Made by a program: the position numbers and the translations under genes
Notes under the pieces: generated by a model
Seen by the model: only the letters and a program-made list of their open reading frames with translations
What the model was told of the DNA's origin: nothing
Database searches by the model: none
Shown: in pieces, positions 46,085 through 53,518 of the stretch
How positions within the stretch are numbered: position 1 is the stretch's first letter
Layout of the letters: each line of letters starts with the position of its first letter
Assembly: GCA_938031175.1 (NCBI GenBank)
Contig: CALHGZ010000014.1
Span: 1 to 53,518, forward strand
Length of the DNA stretch: 53,518 nt
From: Candidatus Kapaibacterium sp.
GTDB taxonomy: Bacteria; Bacteroidota; Ignavibacteria; Kapaibacteriales; UBA2268
Reading direction: 5' to 3'

Positions 46085-47054
46085 TATGGTTACAAACGAA
46101 ATTATAACGCCTGTACAAGAATACCTGATTAGATTTAATAATTATTATAATGATATAGTTAAATCAGATATTCAGATAATCAATGAAATAAATGATTATT
46201 TAAGCCAAAGAAAAGGTAAACAAATAAGACCTGCTATCTCCTTCCTCATTGCACAAGTATGTGGTGGTGTTAACGAAAATACCATCAAAGTTGCTACTGC
46301 TATGGAACTATTGCATAACGCAGCACTTATCCATGACGATATTCTTGATCATTCTGATTACCGGCGGGGACTAGAGACTATCCATAAAAGATGGGATATT
46401 CCTACAGCAATACTTTATGCTGATTATTTGCTTGCTCTCAGTTTTAATATTGCAAGCAAAACCAAATTGAAAAAAATTAACAAATTAATTTCAAAAACCT
46501 TCAAACTTATGTGTGAAGCAGAATTCCTGCAAAAAATTAAAGTTAGGGATATTCATATTAAAGAAGAAGAATATTTTACGATAATATATGGCAAAACAGC
46601 ATCACTTATTGAAGCAACATCTGAATCAGCCGCTATTTCCGCAACAAGTGATCGAAATACAATACAAAAATTTAAGAAATTTGGCAAATATTTGGGATTA
46701 CTATATCAAGTTAAAGACGATATAATAGACTATGCATCCAGTAAATCGGTCTCTGGAAAACCACAATACAACGACATTAAAGAAAAGAAAATCACACTTC
46801 CTCTTATACATTCATTCAGTAAAATCGGCACAAACAATCATATTGCAGATATGATGAAAAATGGTCGCTTAAATGAAGAAGAAATTAGCCGAGTTGCAGA
46901 AACTGTTTTAAAAACCGGCGGGATTGACTATTCATTCAAATACGCCCTAAAGTTTTATTCAAAATCTTTTCACATATTATCCAAATTTCCTGAAAGCGAA
47001 TCTAAATCCTCACTATATAAATTACTTAATTACTTGCTAAACAGGAATCAATAA
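46068..47054 (+). CDS. crtE: Trans-polyprenyl diphosphate synthase
   Basis: 328 residues. First Asp-rich motif DDILD at 90-94 (LIHDDILDHSDYRRG), second DDIID in YQVKDDIIDYA. Context in the carotenoid operon suggests geranylgeranyl diphosphate synthase, but positions 5 and 4 before the first motif are A85 and A86. C20 enzymes have a bulky residue in this area or the DDxxxxD form, and small residues there open the tunnel to longer chains. A long-chain (menaquinone side-chain) or relaxed product is therefore possible. ATG 46086, two bases after the crtI stop, is an alternative start. Confidence 0.85.
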   Translation: MISKINMVTNEIITPVQEYLIRFNNYYNDIVKSDIQIINEINDYLSQRKGKQIRPAISFLIAQVCGGVNENTIKVATAMELLHNAALIHDDILDHSDYRRGLETIHKRWDIPTAILYADYLLALSFNIASKTKLKKINKLISKTFKLMCEAEFLQKIKVRDIHIKEEEYFTIIYGKTASLIEATSESAAISATSDRNTIQKFKKFGKYLGLLYQVKDDIIDYASSKSVSGKPQYNDIKEKKITLPLIHSFSKIGTNNHIADMMKNGRLNEEEISRVAETVLKTGGIDYSFKYALKFYSKSFHILSKFPESESKSSLYKLLNYLLNRNQ

Positions 47055-47056
47055 TC

Positions 47057-47941
47057 ATGAAAGATTCACATATAAAACTATCTGAAAAATATGCAAGTGC
47101 AGTAATGAGGCACTATGCAAAAAGTTTTTATTTTGCTGCCCAGCTTCTACCAAAGAAAAAAAGAAAAGCAGCTGCATCAATTTATGCATTTTGTAGATAT
47201 GCTGATAATATAATAGATGTACCGCGAAATCGGACTGTCCAAGAGTTAGCCAATGAAATAGAGTACATACGAAATGAACTCATAACTTCCTATAGAACGG
47301 GAGAATCAGAGCATCCAGTAATTAAAACTTTTATCAAAACAGCTTTTGAATATAATATTCCATTGCAATACCCGATTGAATTACTCGATGGTGTATTAAT
47401 GGACCTCAATTTTCAGGGATACCGAAATTTCGACGAATTATATACATTCTGTTACAGAGTGGCATCTACAGTTGGATTGATGATGGTACATGTTTTAGGA
47501 TTCAAATCTGAATCAGCTCTTGTCTATGCTGAAAAAATGGGCATCGCTATGCAACTCACTAATATATTAAGAGATATACAAGAAGATATTCAAATGGGAA
47601 GAATTTACATACCTGATGAAGATTTAAAAAGTTTCAGAGTCGATATAAGTAAAATAAAACGCTCAGAATTTGACATAAATTTTTATAACTTAATGAAATT
47701 TCAGGTCGAAAGAGCTGATAGATACTATAGTGAAGCTCAAAAAGGTATCAAACTACTCTCCGGCGATGCTCAATTTGCAATATATTCAGCAGCAAGAATA
47801 TACAAAGGAATATTAGAAAAAATTAAAAGAAATAATTTTAATCCTTTCAAAGGTAGAGTATATGTACCATTAACTAAAAAATTTCTCATTTTAATAAATG
47901 AATTTTTTAAGAAAAAAATTTTGCCAAGATTCCAAGAATAA
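47057..47941 (+). CDS. crtB: Phytoene synthase
   Basis: 294 residues, squalene/phytoene synthase fold. Substrate-binding Asp motifs are in YAFCRYADNIIDVP and in LTNILRDIQEDIQMGRIYIP. The FYRVAxxVG region (FCYRVASTVGLMM) is intact. It condenses two geranylgeranyl diphosphates to phytoene. Two bases separate it from the prenyl synthase stop. Confidence 0.94.
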   Translation: MKDSHIKLSEKYASAVMRHYAKSFYFAAQLLPKKKRKAAASIYAFCRYADNIIDVPRNRTVQELANEIEYIRNELITSYRTGESEHPVIKTFIKTAFEYNIPLQYPIELLDGVLMDLNFQGYRNFDELYTFCYRVASTVGLMMVHVLGFKSESALVYAEKMGIAMQLTNILRDIQEDIQMGRIYIPDEDLKSFRVDISKIKRSEFDINFYNLMKFQVERADRYYSEAQKGIKLLSGDAQFAIYSAARIYKGILEKIKRNNFNPFKGRVYVPLTKKFLILINEFFKKKILPRFQE

Positions 47942-47990
47942 TTTATAATAATTAAAATTAGCAAGCGTTTATAAGTATTTAAATAGTAAA

Positions 47991-48980
47991 ATGGAATCCA
48001 GAAAAAAAGAACATATTAAATTAGCATTCGAATCATCTGTAGGGATTGAAGAGCAGGACCATAGATTTAATTATGAACCGATGCTTTCAGCACATCCCAC
48101 TGATGAATTGAAGCCCTTTGAATTCCTTGGTAAAAAAATGAATGCTCCCATTTGGATTTCATCTATGACCGGTGGCACAGAAAAAGCAAATAAAATTAAC
48201 AAAAATCTTGCTCGGGCAGCTAATGAATTCGGTTTAGGAATGGGTTTGGGTTCTTGCCGAATTATTCTCGAAGATGATACATATTTTGATGACTTTAACC
48301 TTAGAGAAATTATAGGTTATGAATATCCATTTTATGCTAATTTAGGAATTGCTCAAATTGAAAAAGTTCTTGAAGATAAAAAAATTGATCTTGTTAAAGA
48401 ATTAATGTTTAAATTGCAAGTTGATGGTTTGATAATTCATGTTAATCCATTACAAGAATGGTTACAACCTGAAGGTGACCGATTGAAACGCTCACCCATA
48501 GAAACTATTACAGACTTCATTGAAAATTTTGAGGGGAAAATAATCGTTAAAGAAGTTGGACAGGGAATAGGACCCGAAAGTTTACAAAAGTTATTGCAAT
48601 TACCTTTAGCTGCTATTGATTTTGGTGCTTTTGGGGGTACTAACTTCGCTAAATTAGAATTATTAAGAGCTTCTGATGAAAATAAAGAGCTTTTTGAACC
48701 TTTTTCAAAAATTGGACACAATCCCTACCAAATGGTTGAATATTTAAATAATCTTGCTGAAAAGATAGATTTCGCTTTTAAAGAATTTATTATTTCAGGA
48801 GGAATAAAAAACTTTTTAGATGGTTTTTATTTACTAAAAAAATTGAAATTCAAAGCTGTCTACGGGCAAGCATCAAATCTATTAAAATATGCTTCTGATA
48901 GTTACGAAGCTTTAAAAAATTACCTTAGTAAACAAATTGATGGACTATCTTTAGCTTTTGCTTTTTTACGTGTTATCTAA
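47991..48980 (+). CDS. fni: Type 2 isopentenyl-diphosphate isomerase (FMN)
   Basis: 329 residues with the type 2 IDI pattern: RKKEHI at the start, WISSMTGGT, GLGMGLGSCR, YANLGIAQ and DFGAFGGTNFAKLE, all lining the FMN and magnesium/diphosphate sites. It interconverts IPP and DMAPP, feeding the prenyl synthase. It lies between the carotenoid and mevalonate halves of the operon, 49 bp after crtB. Confidence 0.92.
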   Translation: MESRKKEHIKLAFESSVGIEEQDHRFNYEPMLSAHPTDELKPFEFLGKKMNAPIWISSMTGGTEKANKINKNLARAANEFGLGMGLGSCRIILEDDTYFDDFNLREIIGYEYPFYANLGIAQIEKVLEDKKIDLVKELMFKLQVDGLIIHVNPLQEWLQPEGDRLKRSPIETITDFIENFEGKIIVKEVGQGIGPESLQKLLQLPLAAIDFGAFGGTNFAKLELLRASDENKELFEPFSKIGHNPYQMVEYLNNLAEKIDFAFKEFIISGGIKNFLDGFYLLKKLKFKAVYGQASNLLKYASDSYEALKNYLSKQIDGLSLAFAFLRVI

Positions 48981-49014
48981 AAAATGGTTAAGTTTAACAA
49001 AAGAAAAGAATATA

Positions 49015-50418
49015 ATGACAAAATCGAACATATTAACAGGCTTCTCAAAACTGACAAAATATCAAAAAATCGAATATTTTGCTCAGCATTTTGAAAATCC
49101 AAAAGAAGTAGTTGAGGAATTAATAAGTTATTTTTATAAAGATCCGCAGAAACAAAAACTTTTCGACGAATTCAGTGAAAATACCATTTCAAATTATTAT
49201 TTGCCCTATGGTATTTTACCGCAAATAATAATAAACAACAAAAGCTATACTGTACCACTTGTTATTGAAGAATGCTCGGTAGTAGCAGCAGCATCAAGTG
49301 GTGCAAAATTCTGGAATACACGAGGTGGATTCCATTCAGAGGTTAAATCAATGAAAAAAATAGGACAGGTGCATTTTATTTGGAAAGGAGATAAAAGAAA
49401 ACTCGAACAATCAATGCCCGAGCTTAAGAAAATACTCATCGAAAACACTAACCATATAACCCACTCTATGGTTGCTCGTGGCGGAGGTATATTAGATATC
49501 GAATTAGTTGATATGACCCACGAAATACCTCATTATTATCAATTAAAAGCTACTATAGATACCCGAGATTCAATGGGAGCTAATTTTATTAATTCTTGCC
49601 TCGAGGAATTCTCAATTGATCTACAGAAATTCTTCAAAGAAAAAGATATTTTTGTGGGTTCGGAAAAAGAATGTACAATTATTATGGCTATATTATCAAA
49701 TTATACACCTGAATGCCTTGTTAATACTTATGTAGAATGCGACATAAAAGACTTAGCCGATCCATCAATAAATATGACACCCGAAGAATTCGCTTGGAAG
49801 TTCGAGAAAGCAGTAAAAATTGCTCAGATAGATATTCATAGAGCCACAACCCACAATAAAGGCATATTTAATGGAGTTGATGCAGTAGCATTAGCTACAG
49901 GTAATGATTTCAGGGCAATTGAAGCCTGTGGCCACGCCTACGCTTCAAGAAATGGTAAATATTCAAGCTTAACCCATTTAGAATTAGAAAATGGAAAATT
50001 CAAATATAATTTGTCAGCACCCTTTGCTTTAGGTACAGTTGGTGGAATCACCGCTTTACATCCCCTTGCTAAGCGTTCAATAGAGGTACTTGGCAAACCA
50101 GATGCCGAAGAATTAATGAAAATAGCTGCCTCCGTTGGATTAGCCAACAATTTCAGCGCGATCAAAGCTCTAATAACTCACGGCATACAAAAAGGACATA
50201 TGAAAATGCACCTTTCTAATATTCTCAATTACTTAGACGCCACTTTAGAAGAAAAAAAGAAAGCTTTTGAATATTTCAAGCACCACAAAATTTCTTTTAA
50301 AGCTGGAACAAATTTCATTAATGAATTGAGAAAAATAAGCAGCAATAATAATCAAAAGCAAAATGGTAATTCTGAAACTCAAATAAATCATTCGTTAGAT
50401 GTAAAAGCTTCTTTATAA
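49015..50418 (+). CDS. mvaA: HMG-CoA reductase, class II
   Basis: 467 residues from ATG 49015. An upstream frame to 48958 would overlap the isomerase gene and lacks support. The catalytic Glu is in VIEECSVVAAAS, the catalytic Lys in NKGIFNG, the Asp in ATGNDFRA and the His in GIQKGHMKMH; DTRDSMGANF is the cofactor-side motif. Class II enzymes are bacterial and often labelled degradative, yet in this mevalonate operon the direction must be synthetic, reducing HMG-CoA to mevalonate. The longer C-terminal tail after residue 440 is Asn/Gln-rich. Confidence 0.93.
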   Translation: MTKSNILTGFSKLTKYQKIEYFAQHFENPKEVVEELISYFYKDPQKQKLFDEFSENTISNYYLPYGILPQIIINNKSYTVPLVIEECSVVAAASSGAKFWNTRGGFHSEVKSMKKIGQVHFIWKGDKRKLEQSMPELKKILIENTNHITHSMVARGGGILDIELVDMTHEIPHYYQLKATIDTRDSMGANFINSCLEEFSIDLQKFFKEKDIFVGSEKECTIIMAILSNYTPECLVNTYVECDIKDLADPSINMTPEEFAWKFEKAVKIAQIDIHRATTHNKGIFNGVDAVALATGNDFRAIEACGHAYASRNGKYSSLTHLELENGKFKYNLSAPFALGTVGGITALHPLAKRSIEVLGKPDAEELMKIAASVGLANNFSAIKALITHGIQKGHMKMHLSNILNYLDATLEEKKKAFEYFKHHKISFKAGTNFINELRKISSNNNQKQNGNSETQINHSLDVKASL

Positions 50419-50425
50419 CCTTGAC

Positions 50426-51346
50426 TTGAAAATAACCAGTTTCCGTTCACATGGAAAATTATTAATTACCGGAGAGTATCTCATTCTCAAAGGTGCTACG
50501 GGTTTTGCTATACCTCTTAAATTAGGTAATACAATAACAATAAAAGATTGTAATTCCGAATATTTATCCTGGCATACTTACTCAAGAGGAAAAATTTGGA
50601 ATACATATCTTTTCCATCCGCTAAAAAATTTCAAAATACTTGAAGCAAGCGATAATGAATCCGCTGAATTCCTTAAAAATATAATGGTTAATCTAATTAA
50701 GCTCAAACCCGACTTTAGGTATGAAACACTCTCAAAACATGTAGAATGTAATCTTGAATTTGATATGAACTGGGGATTTGGTAGCAGTGCTACAACAATT
50801 TCAAATCTTGCTTTTTGGGCTAATATAAACCCTTTTGATCTTAATAATCTGATTTCCAAAGGTTCTGGATATGATATTGCCTGTTCACGTTCTGCTACAC
50901 CGATTTTATACTCCAAATCTGATTCAGCTCCGAATATTGTAAAACTAAATTTCTCACCACCATACCTTAGTAATATTTATTTTATTTACCTTGGTAAAAA
51001 ACAATCCACAGACAAAAGTATAAATGATTATCTTAAAATTGCTGAATCTCATACTGAAAATATTGAAATTATATCCCAAATTAGCAGGGAATTTGTAAAT
51101 TGCAATGATATCATAGAGGCTATGTCACTAATAGATAAACATGAAATGATTATCTCTGATTTATTAGGAACAATTCCGATTAAAGAAGCATCATTTCGGG
51201 ATTTCCATGGTTCAATAAAATCTCTGGGTGCCTGGGGTGGGGATTTTATTATGGCATTGTCGAAAGAACCACATGACTATATATTTGAGTATTTTTACAA
51301 AAAAGGATTAACAACTATTTTTAGATTCGACCAATTAGCTCTATGA
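50426..51346 (+). CDS. GYDIA family GHMP kinase, probable phosphomevalonate kinase
   Basis: 306 residues. The GHMP start is RSHGKLLITGEYLIL, the ATP loop is WGFGSSATT, and the GYDIA signature is KGSGYDIACS. This Bacteroidota-specific family sits beside HMG-CoA reductase and mevalonate decarboxylase, and no other phosphomevalonate kinase is in this operon, so that step is the best inference. The start is TTG 50426, 7 bp after the reductase stop; no in-frame ATG precedes the first strand. Its end overlaps the decarboxylase ATG by 4 bp. Confidence 0.85.
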   Translation: MKITSFRSHGKLLITGEYLILKGATGFAIPLKLGNTITIKDCNSEYLSWHTYSRGKIWNTYLFHPLKNFKILEASDNESAEFLKNIMVNLIKLKPDFRYETLSKHVECNLEFDMNWGFGSSATTISNLAFWANINPFDLNNLISKGSGYDIACSRSATPILYSKSDSAPNIVKLNFSPPYLSNIYFIYLGKKQSTDKSINDYLKIAESHTENIEIISQISREFVNCNDIIEAMSLIDKHEMIISDLLGTIPIKEASFRDFHGSIKSLGAWGGDFIMALSKEPHDYIFEYFYKKGLTTIFRFDQLAL

Positions 51347-52461
51347 AAACTAAATCGTTAACCGAAAAATATTTATCCGATGCAAATTACCTTCGAAGTA
51401 GTAGAAAATTTGATGAAGAAGGTGAATTTTTCTGGCGTAGTCCATCAAATATAGCACTAATTAAATACTGGGGCAAAAAAGAAAATCAAATTCCAAATAA
51501 CCCTTCACTCAGCTTTTCGCTCAGTAATTCATATACAGATACAAAAATTTCCTATAAACCTAACAAAAAAGATAATCAAATAAATATTGAATTCTATTTT
51601 GAAAATACACCAAATAAAGAATTTGAACAGAGAATAAAAAATTATTTTGAAAAAATTTCAGATTTTGAGCCATTTCTAAAACAATATAAAATCGAAATTT
51701 ACAGTTCGAACAGTTTTCCACATTCTTCCGGCATCGCATCATCAGCATCTGCTTTAAGTTCAATTGCATTGGGTATATGTTCGATTGAAAGAAAATTATT
51801 TAATACATTAGATTCGAGAGAAGAATTTTATCAAAAAGCTTCATTTTTAGCTCGAATTGGCTCGGGTAGCGCCTGTCGTTCAATTTACGATGGTTTTAAT
51901 TTATGGGGTTATACTGAATTTATTGCCGATTCTTCCGATGAAGTGGCAATACCAATAAATAATTATGTAAATGATATTTTCTTTGATCTTAGGGATACCA
52001 TATTAATTGTATCTTCTGAAAAGAAAAAAGTTTCGAGTAGTCAAGGTCATAGCCTAATGGAAAAACATATATTTGCAGAAGCTCGTTATAATAAGGCAAT
52101 AGCAAATTTAAAAGAATTTATTTCTGCACTTAAAACTGGTGATTTGAATCAATCGGCAAATATTATTCGCAATGAAGCTCTTATGCTCCACGCTTTAATG
52201 ATGAGTTCAGACCCACCTTTTATACTAATCAAACCCGAAACATTAAGAATCATTAACCTAATTGATAATTTTATCAAAGATACTAATTTACCAATCACTT
52301 ATACATTAGATGCAGGTCCAAATTTACATTTGATATATCCAAATCAATATCATCCGCAAGTACTTGATTTTATCAAATTGCTTGTTATTGACATAATTAA
52401 TTATGAAAATATAAAATTTGATTTTATAGGTGGTGGTTGTCAGTTATTAGCCGAAAAATGA
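51343..52461 (+). CDS. mvaD: Diphosphomevalonate decarboxylase
   Basis: 372 residues. Family motifs: NIALIKYWGKKENQIPNNPS near residue 37, SSGIASSASALSS (phosphate loop) and ARIGSGSACRSIYDGF. It phosphorylates and decarboxylates mevalonate diphosphate to IPP. An N-terminal extension of about 30 residues precedes the usual start. It is joined to both neighbours by ATGA overlaps. Confidence 0.94.
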   Translation: MKTKSLTEKYLSDANYLRSSRKFDEEGEFFWRSPSNIALIKYWGKKENQIPNNPSLSFSLSNSYTDTKISYKPNKKDNQINIEFYFENTPNKEFEQRIKNYFEKISDFEPFLKQYKIEIYSSNSFPHSSGIASSASALSSIALGICSIERKLFNTLDSREEFYQKASFLARIGSGSACRSIYDGFNLWGYTEFIADSSDEVAIPINNYVNDIFFDLRDTILIVSSEKKKVSSSQGHSLMEKHIFAEARYNKAIANLKEFISALKTGDLNQSANIIRNEALMLHALMMSSDPPFILIKPETLRIINLIDNFIKDTNLPITYTLDAGPNLHLIYPNQYHPQVLDFIKLLVIDIINYENIKFDFIGGGCQLLAEK

Positions 52462-53363
52462 GTAATCATGTTTCATTCCCTGCTAAGTTATTACTTTTCG
52501 GTGAATATGCTGTCCTATTTGGCGGAAATGCCTTCTCTATTCCGATATTTAAATATTATGGTAATTTAGCCTTTTCGCAAAAAAATGATAAAAATGCAAT
52601 TAAATCCAATAAGGTATTAAAAAGATTTTCCCATTATCTAATCAAATTAATTAACTCCAACTCTTTTTTAAATAACTTCGATTTTATAGAATTTCGAAAA
52701 GAAATAGATGCAGGCTTATACTTTAATTCAAATATCCCAAGAAGTTATGGTCTTGGTAGCTCTGGTGCATTATGTGCTGCTATTTACTCTCATTATTTTC
52801 ATTCTCAAGAATTACTAGATCTTGCAATAATTAAAAATCAATTAGCTTTATTCGAGAATTACTTTCATAAATCTTCTTCAGGATTTGATCCCTTAGTTTC
52901 ATATATTCAAAAACCTATTTTCCTTAAAAAATCAACCATCCCAGATATAATTGAATTTAATACCTTTATCAAATCACTCGACATCTACCTTTTAGATTCA
53001 CATGTTAGAGGAAAAACAAAAGATTCAATGAATAATTTTTTGAATAAGTTAAATAATGTCGCCTTTCAAAATAATACATTAAATAAATTTATAGAATTGA
53101 CTAATCTCTGTATTGATACATTATTGAAGCCAAATTCAAATTATTTTTATCAATATCTATTTGAATTATCACATTTACAATTCAATGAGTTTGGTGAACT
53201 TATTCCAAATCATATTAAAGATCTTTGGTATCAAGGATTAAAATCGAGAAACTTTTGTCTAAAACTATGCGGTTCAGGCGGTGGTGGTTTTTTTATATTT
53301 TTCAATAATTCCGATTCGACTCCTGAGGAACTATCGAAAAGACTGATAAAAGTTTTCATATAA
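52458..53363 (+). CDS. mvk: Mevalonate kinase
   Basis: 301 residues from ATG 52458, which overlaps the decarboxylase stop (ATGA). Motifs: PAKLLLFGEYAVLFGG at the start, SYGLGSSGALCAAIY (ATP loop), SSSGFDPLVSYI and the C-terminal LCGSGGGGFFIFF. It phosphorylates mevalonate. The GHMP family alone does not separate mevalonate from phosphomevalonate kinase, so the split of roles with the GYDIA protein is inference. Last gene of the operon, followed by a terminator. Confidence 0.87.
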   Translation: MSNHVSFPAKLLLFGEYAVLFGGNAFSIPIFKYYGNLAFSQKNDKNAIKSNKVLKRFSHYLIKLINSNSFLNNFDFIEFRKEIDAGLYFNSNIPRSYGLGSSGALCAAIYSHYFHSQELLDLAIIKNQLALFENYFHKSSSGFDPLVSYIQKPIFLKKSTIPDIIEFNTFIKSLDIYLLDSHVRGKTKDSMNNFLNKLNNVAFQNNTLNKFIELTNLCIDTLLKPNSNYFYQYLFELSHLQFNEFGELIPNHIKDLWYQGLKSRNFCLKLCGSGGGGFFIFFNNSDSTPEELSKRLIKVFI

Positions 53364-53386
53364 AATAAATAGATTTAACAAATCAA

Positions 53387-53420
53387 AACGCCCTGCATAA
53401 AGTAGCAGGGCGTTATATTT
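53387..53420. terminator. Rho-independent terminator ending the mevalonate-carotenoid operon
   Basis: Perfect 10-bp stem AACGCCCTGC/GCAGGGCGTT with an 8-base loop and a following AT/T-rich run. It lies between convergent genes and may serve both strands. Confidence 0.9.
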
Positions 53421-53436
53421 TTTATTTTTGATAGGA

Positions 53437-53518
53437 TTATTTTACGACAGTCAATTGACGAGTGATAAGCACTTCGCCTGATTTGACTACCAATGTGTAA
53501 ATGCCGCTACTTAGTTTG
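53437..53518 (-). CDS. 3' end of a T9SS cargo gene (sorting tail), partial
   Basis: Minus-strand frame open to the right edge, stop TAA at 53439-53437. The visible 26 residues (KLSSGIYTLVVKSGEVLITR, then QLTVVK) are the end of a T9SS type A sorting domain: L-x-x-G-I-Y, two strands and a basic terminus. The rest of the protein lies outside the window. Confidence 0.8.
   Translation of the reverse strand, partial: KLSSGIYTLVVKSGEVLITRQLTVVK

Noticed and set aside
49938-50165. Antisense frame within HMG-CoA reductase
   Set aside because: The sense-strand catalytic motifs explain the conservation; no initiation signal on the minus strand.
1-53518. CRISPR arrays, insertion sequences, integrases, toxin-antitoxin pairs, rRNA
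   Set aside because: No direct-repeat array, transposase or recombinase motif, paired toxin genes or rRNA sequence was found on either strand.

Overview
The window is AT-rich chromosomal DNA from a member of the Bacteroidota-Chlorobiota (FCB) group. Four signs point there: type IX secretion (T9SS) C-terminal sorting tails on at least three proteins, a CarboxypepD_reg/TonB-dependent receptor, promoters of the form TTTG/TTG-N19-20-TAnnTTTG, and a mevalonate pathway with a GYDIA-family GHMP kinase. Several genes also have strong Shine-Dalgarno sequences (AGGAGG, GGAGG, GGGAGG), which classical Bacteroidia and Flavobacteriia mostly lack. A deeper lineage such as Ignavibacteria or Kapabacteria is therefore plausible, but the sequence does not settle it.

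Layout. 1-6557 is an accessory region read mostly on the minus strand: a Cys-rich repeat lipoprotein cut by the left edge, a PhnZ-like HD / HAD phosphatase fusion, about 1.1 kb of gene-poor decayed DNA, lipoproteins of unknown function, a thiamine-binding-type small protein and a tail-anchored coiled-coil protein. 6697-11358 holds a Prc-type protease, an FkbM methyltransferase and an SGNH-like T9SS cargo. 11520-17015 is housekeeping: tRNA-Asn, recO, a CNNM/CorC-type membrane protein, a cupin, ruvB, trigger factor and tRNA-Leu. 17363-25132 holds an LTxxQ lipoprotein, a glycosyltransferase, a serA-DUF1015 pair, a lipoprotein phosphoesterase and bifunctional ftcD.

25133-31313 is a tightly packed plus-strand run: panD, a GlmU-like nucleotidyltransferase, methylmalonyl-CoA epimerase, two exported TldD/TldE-like proteins (one with and one without the HExxxH zinc site) and a Wzz-type chain-length protein. 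After a 405-bp stretch with foreign-looking small reading frames come an O-antigen ligase and PBP2. 35182-42868 holds a 1,307-residue metzincin T9SS cargo with six Ig-like repeats, a CPBP protease, and a TonB receptor with its lipoprotein partner. A 33-residue membrane protein has its own promoter and terminator at 43006-43252.

43343-53363 is a ten-gene plus-strand operon bounded by terminators. It encodes nearly the whole route from HMG-CoA to zeaxanthin: HMG-CoA reductase, three mevalonate-branch GHMP-family enzymes, type 2 IPP isomerase, a polyprenyl synthase, phytoene synthase, phytoene desaturase, a fused lycopene cyclase and beta-carotene hydroxylase. The carotenoid half is laid out roughly in reverse of pathway order. 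The window ends in the 3' end of another T9SS cargo gene.

The observations most worth a second look are the exported TldD/TldE-like pair, the PhnZ-HAD fusion, the 33-residue membrane protein unit, the prenyl synthase whose chain-length residues do not look like those of a C20 enzyme, and the single mevalonate-to-carotenoid operon.
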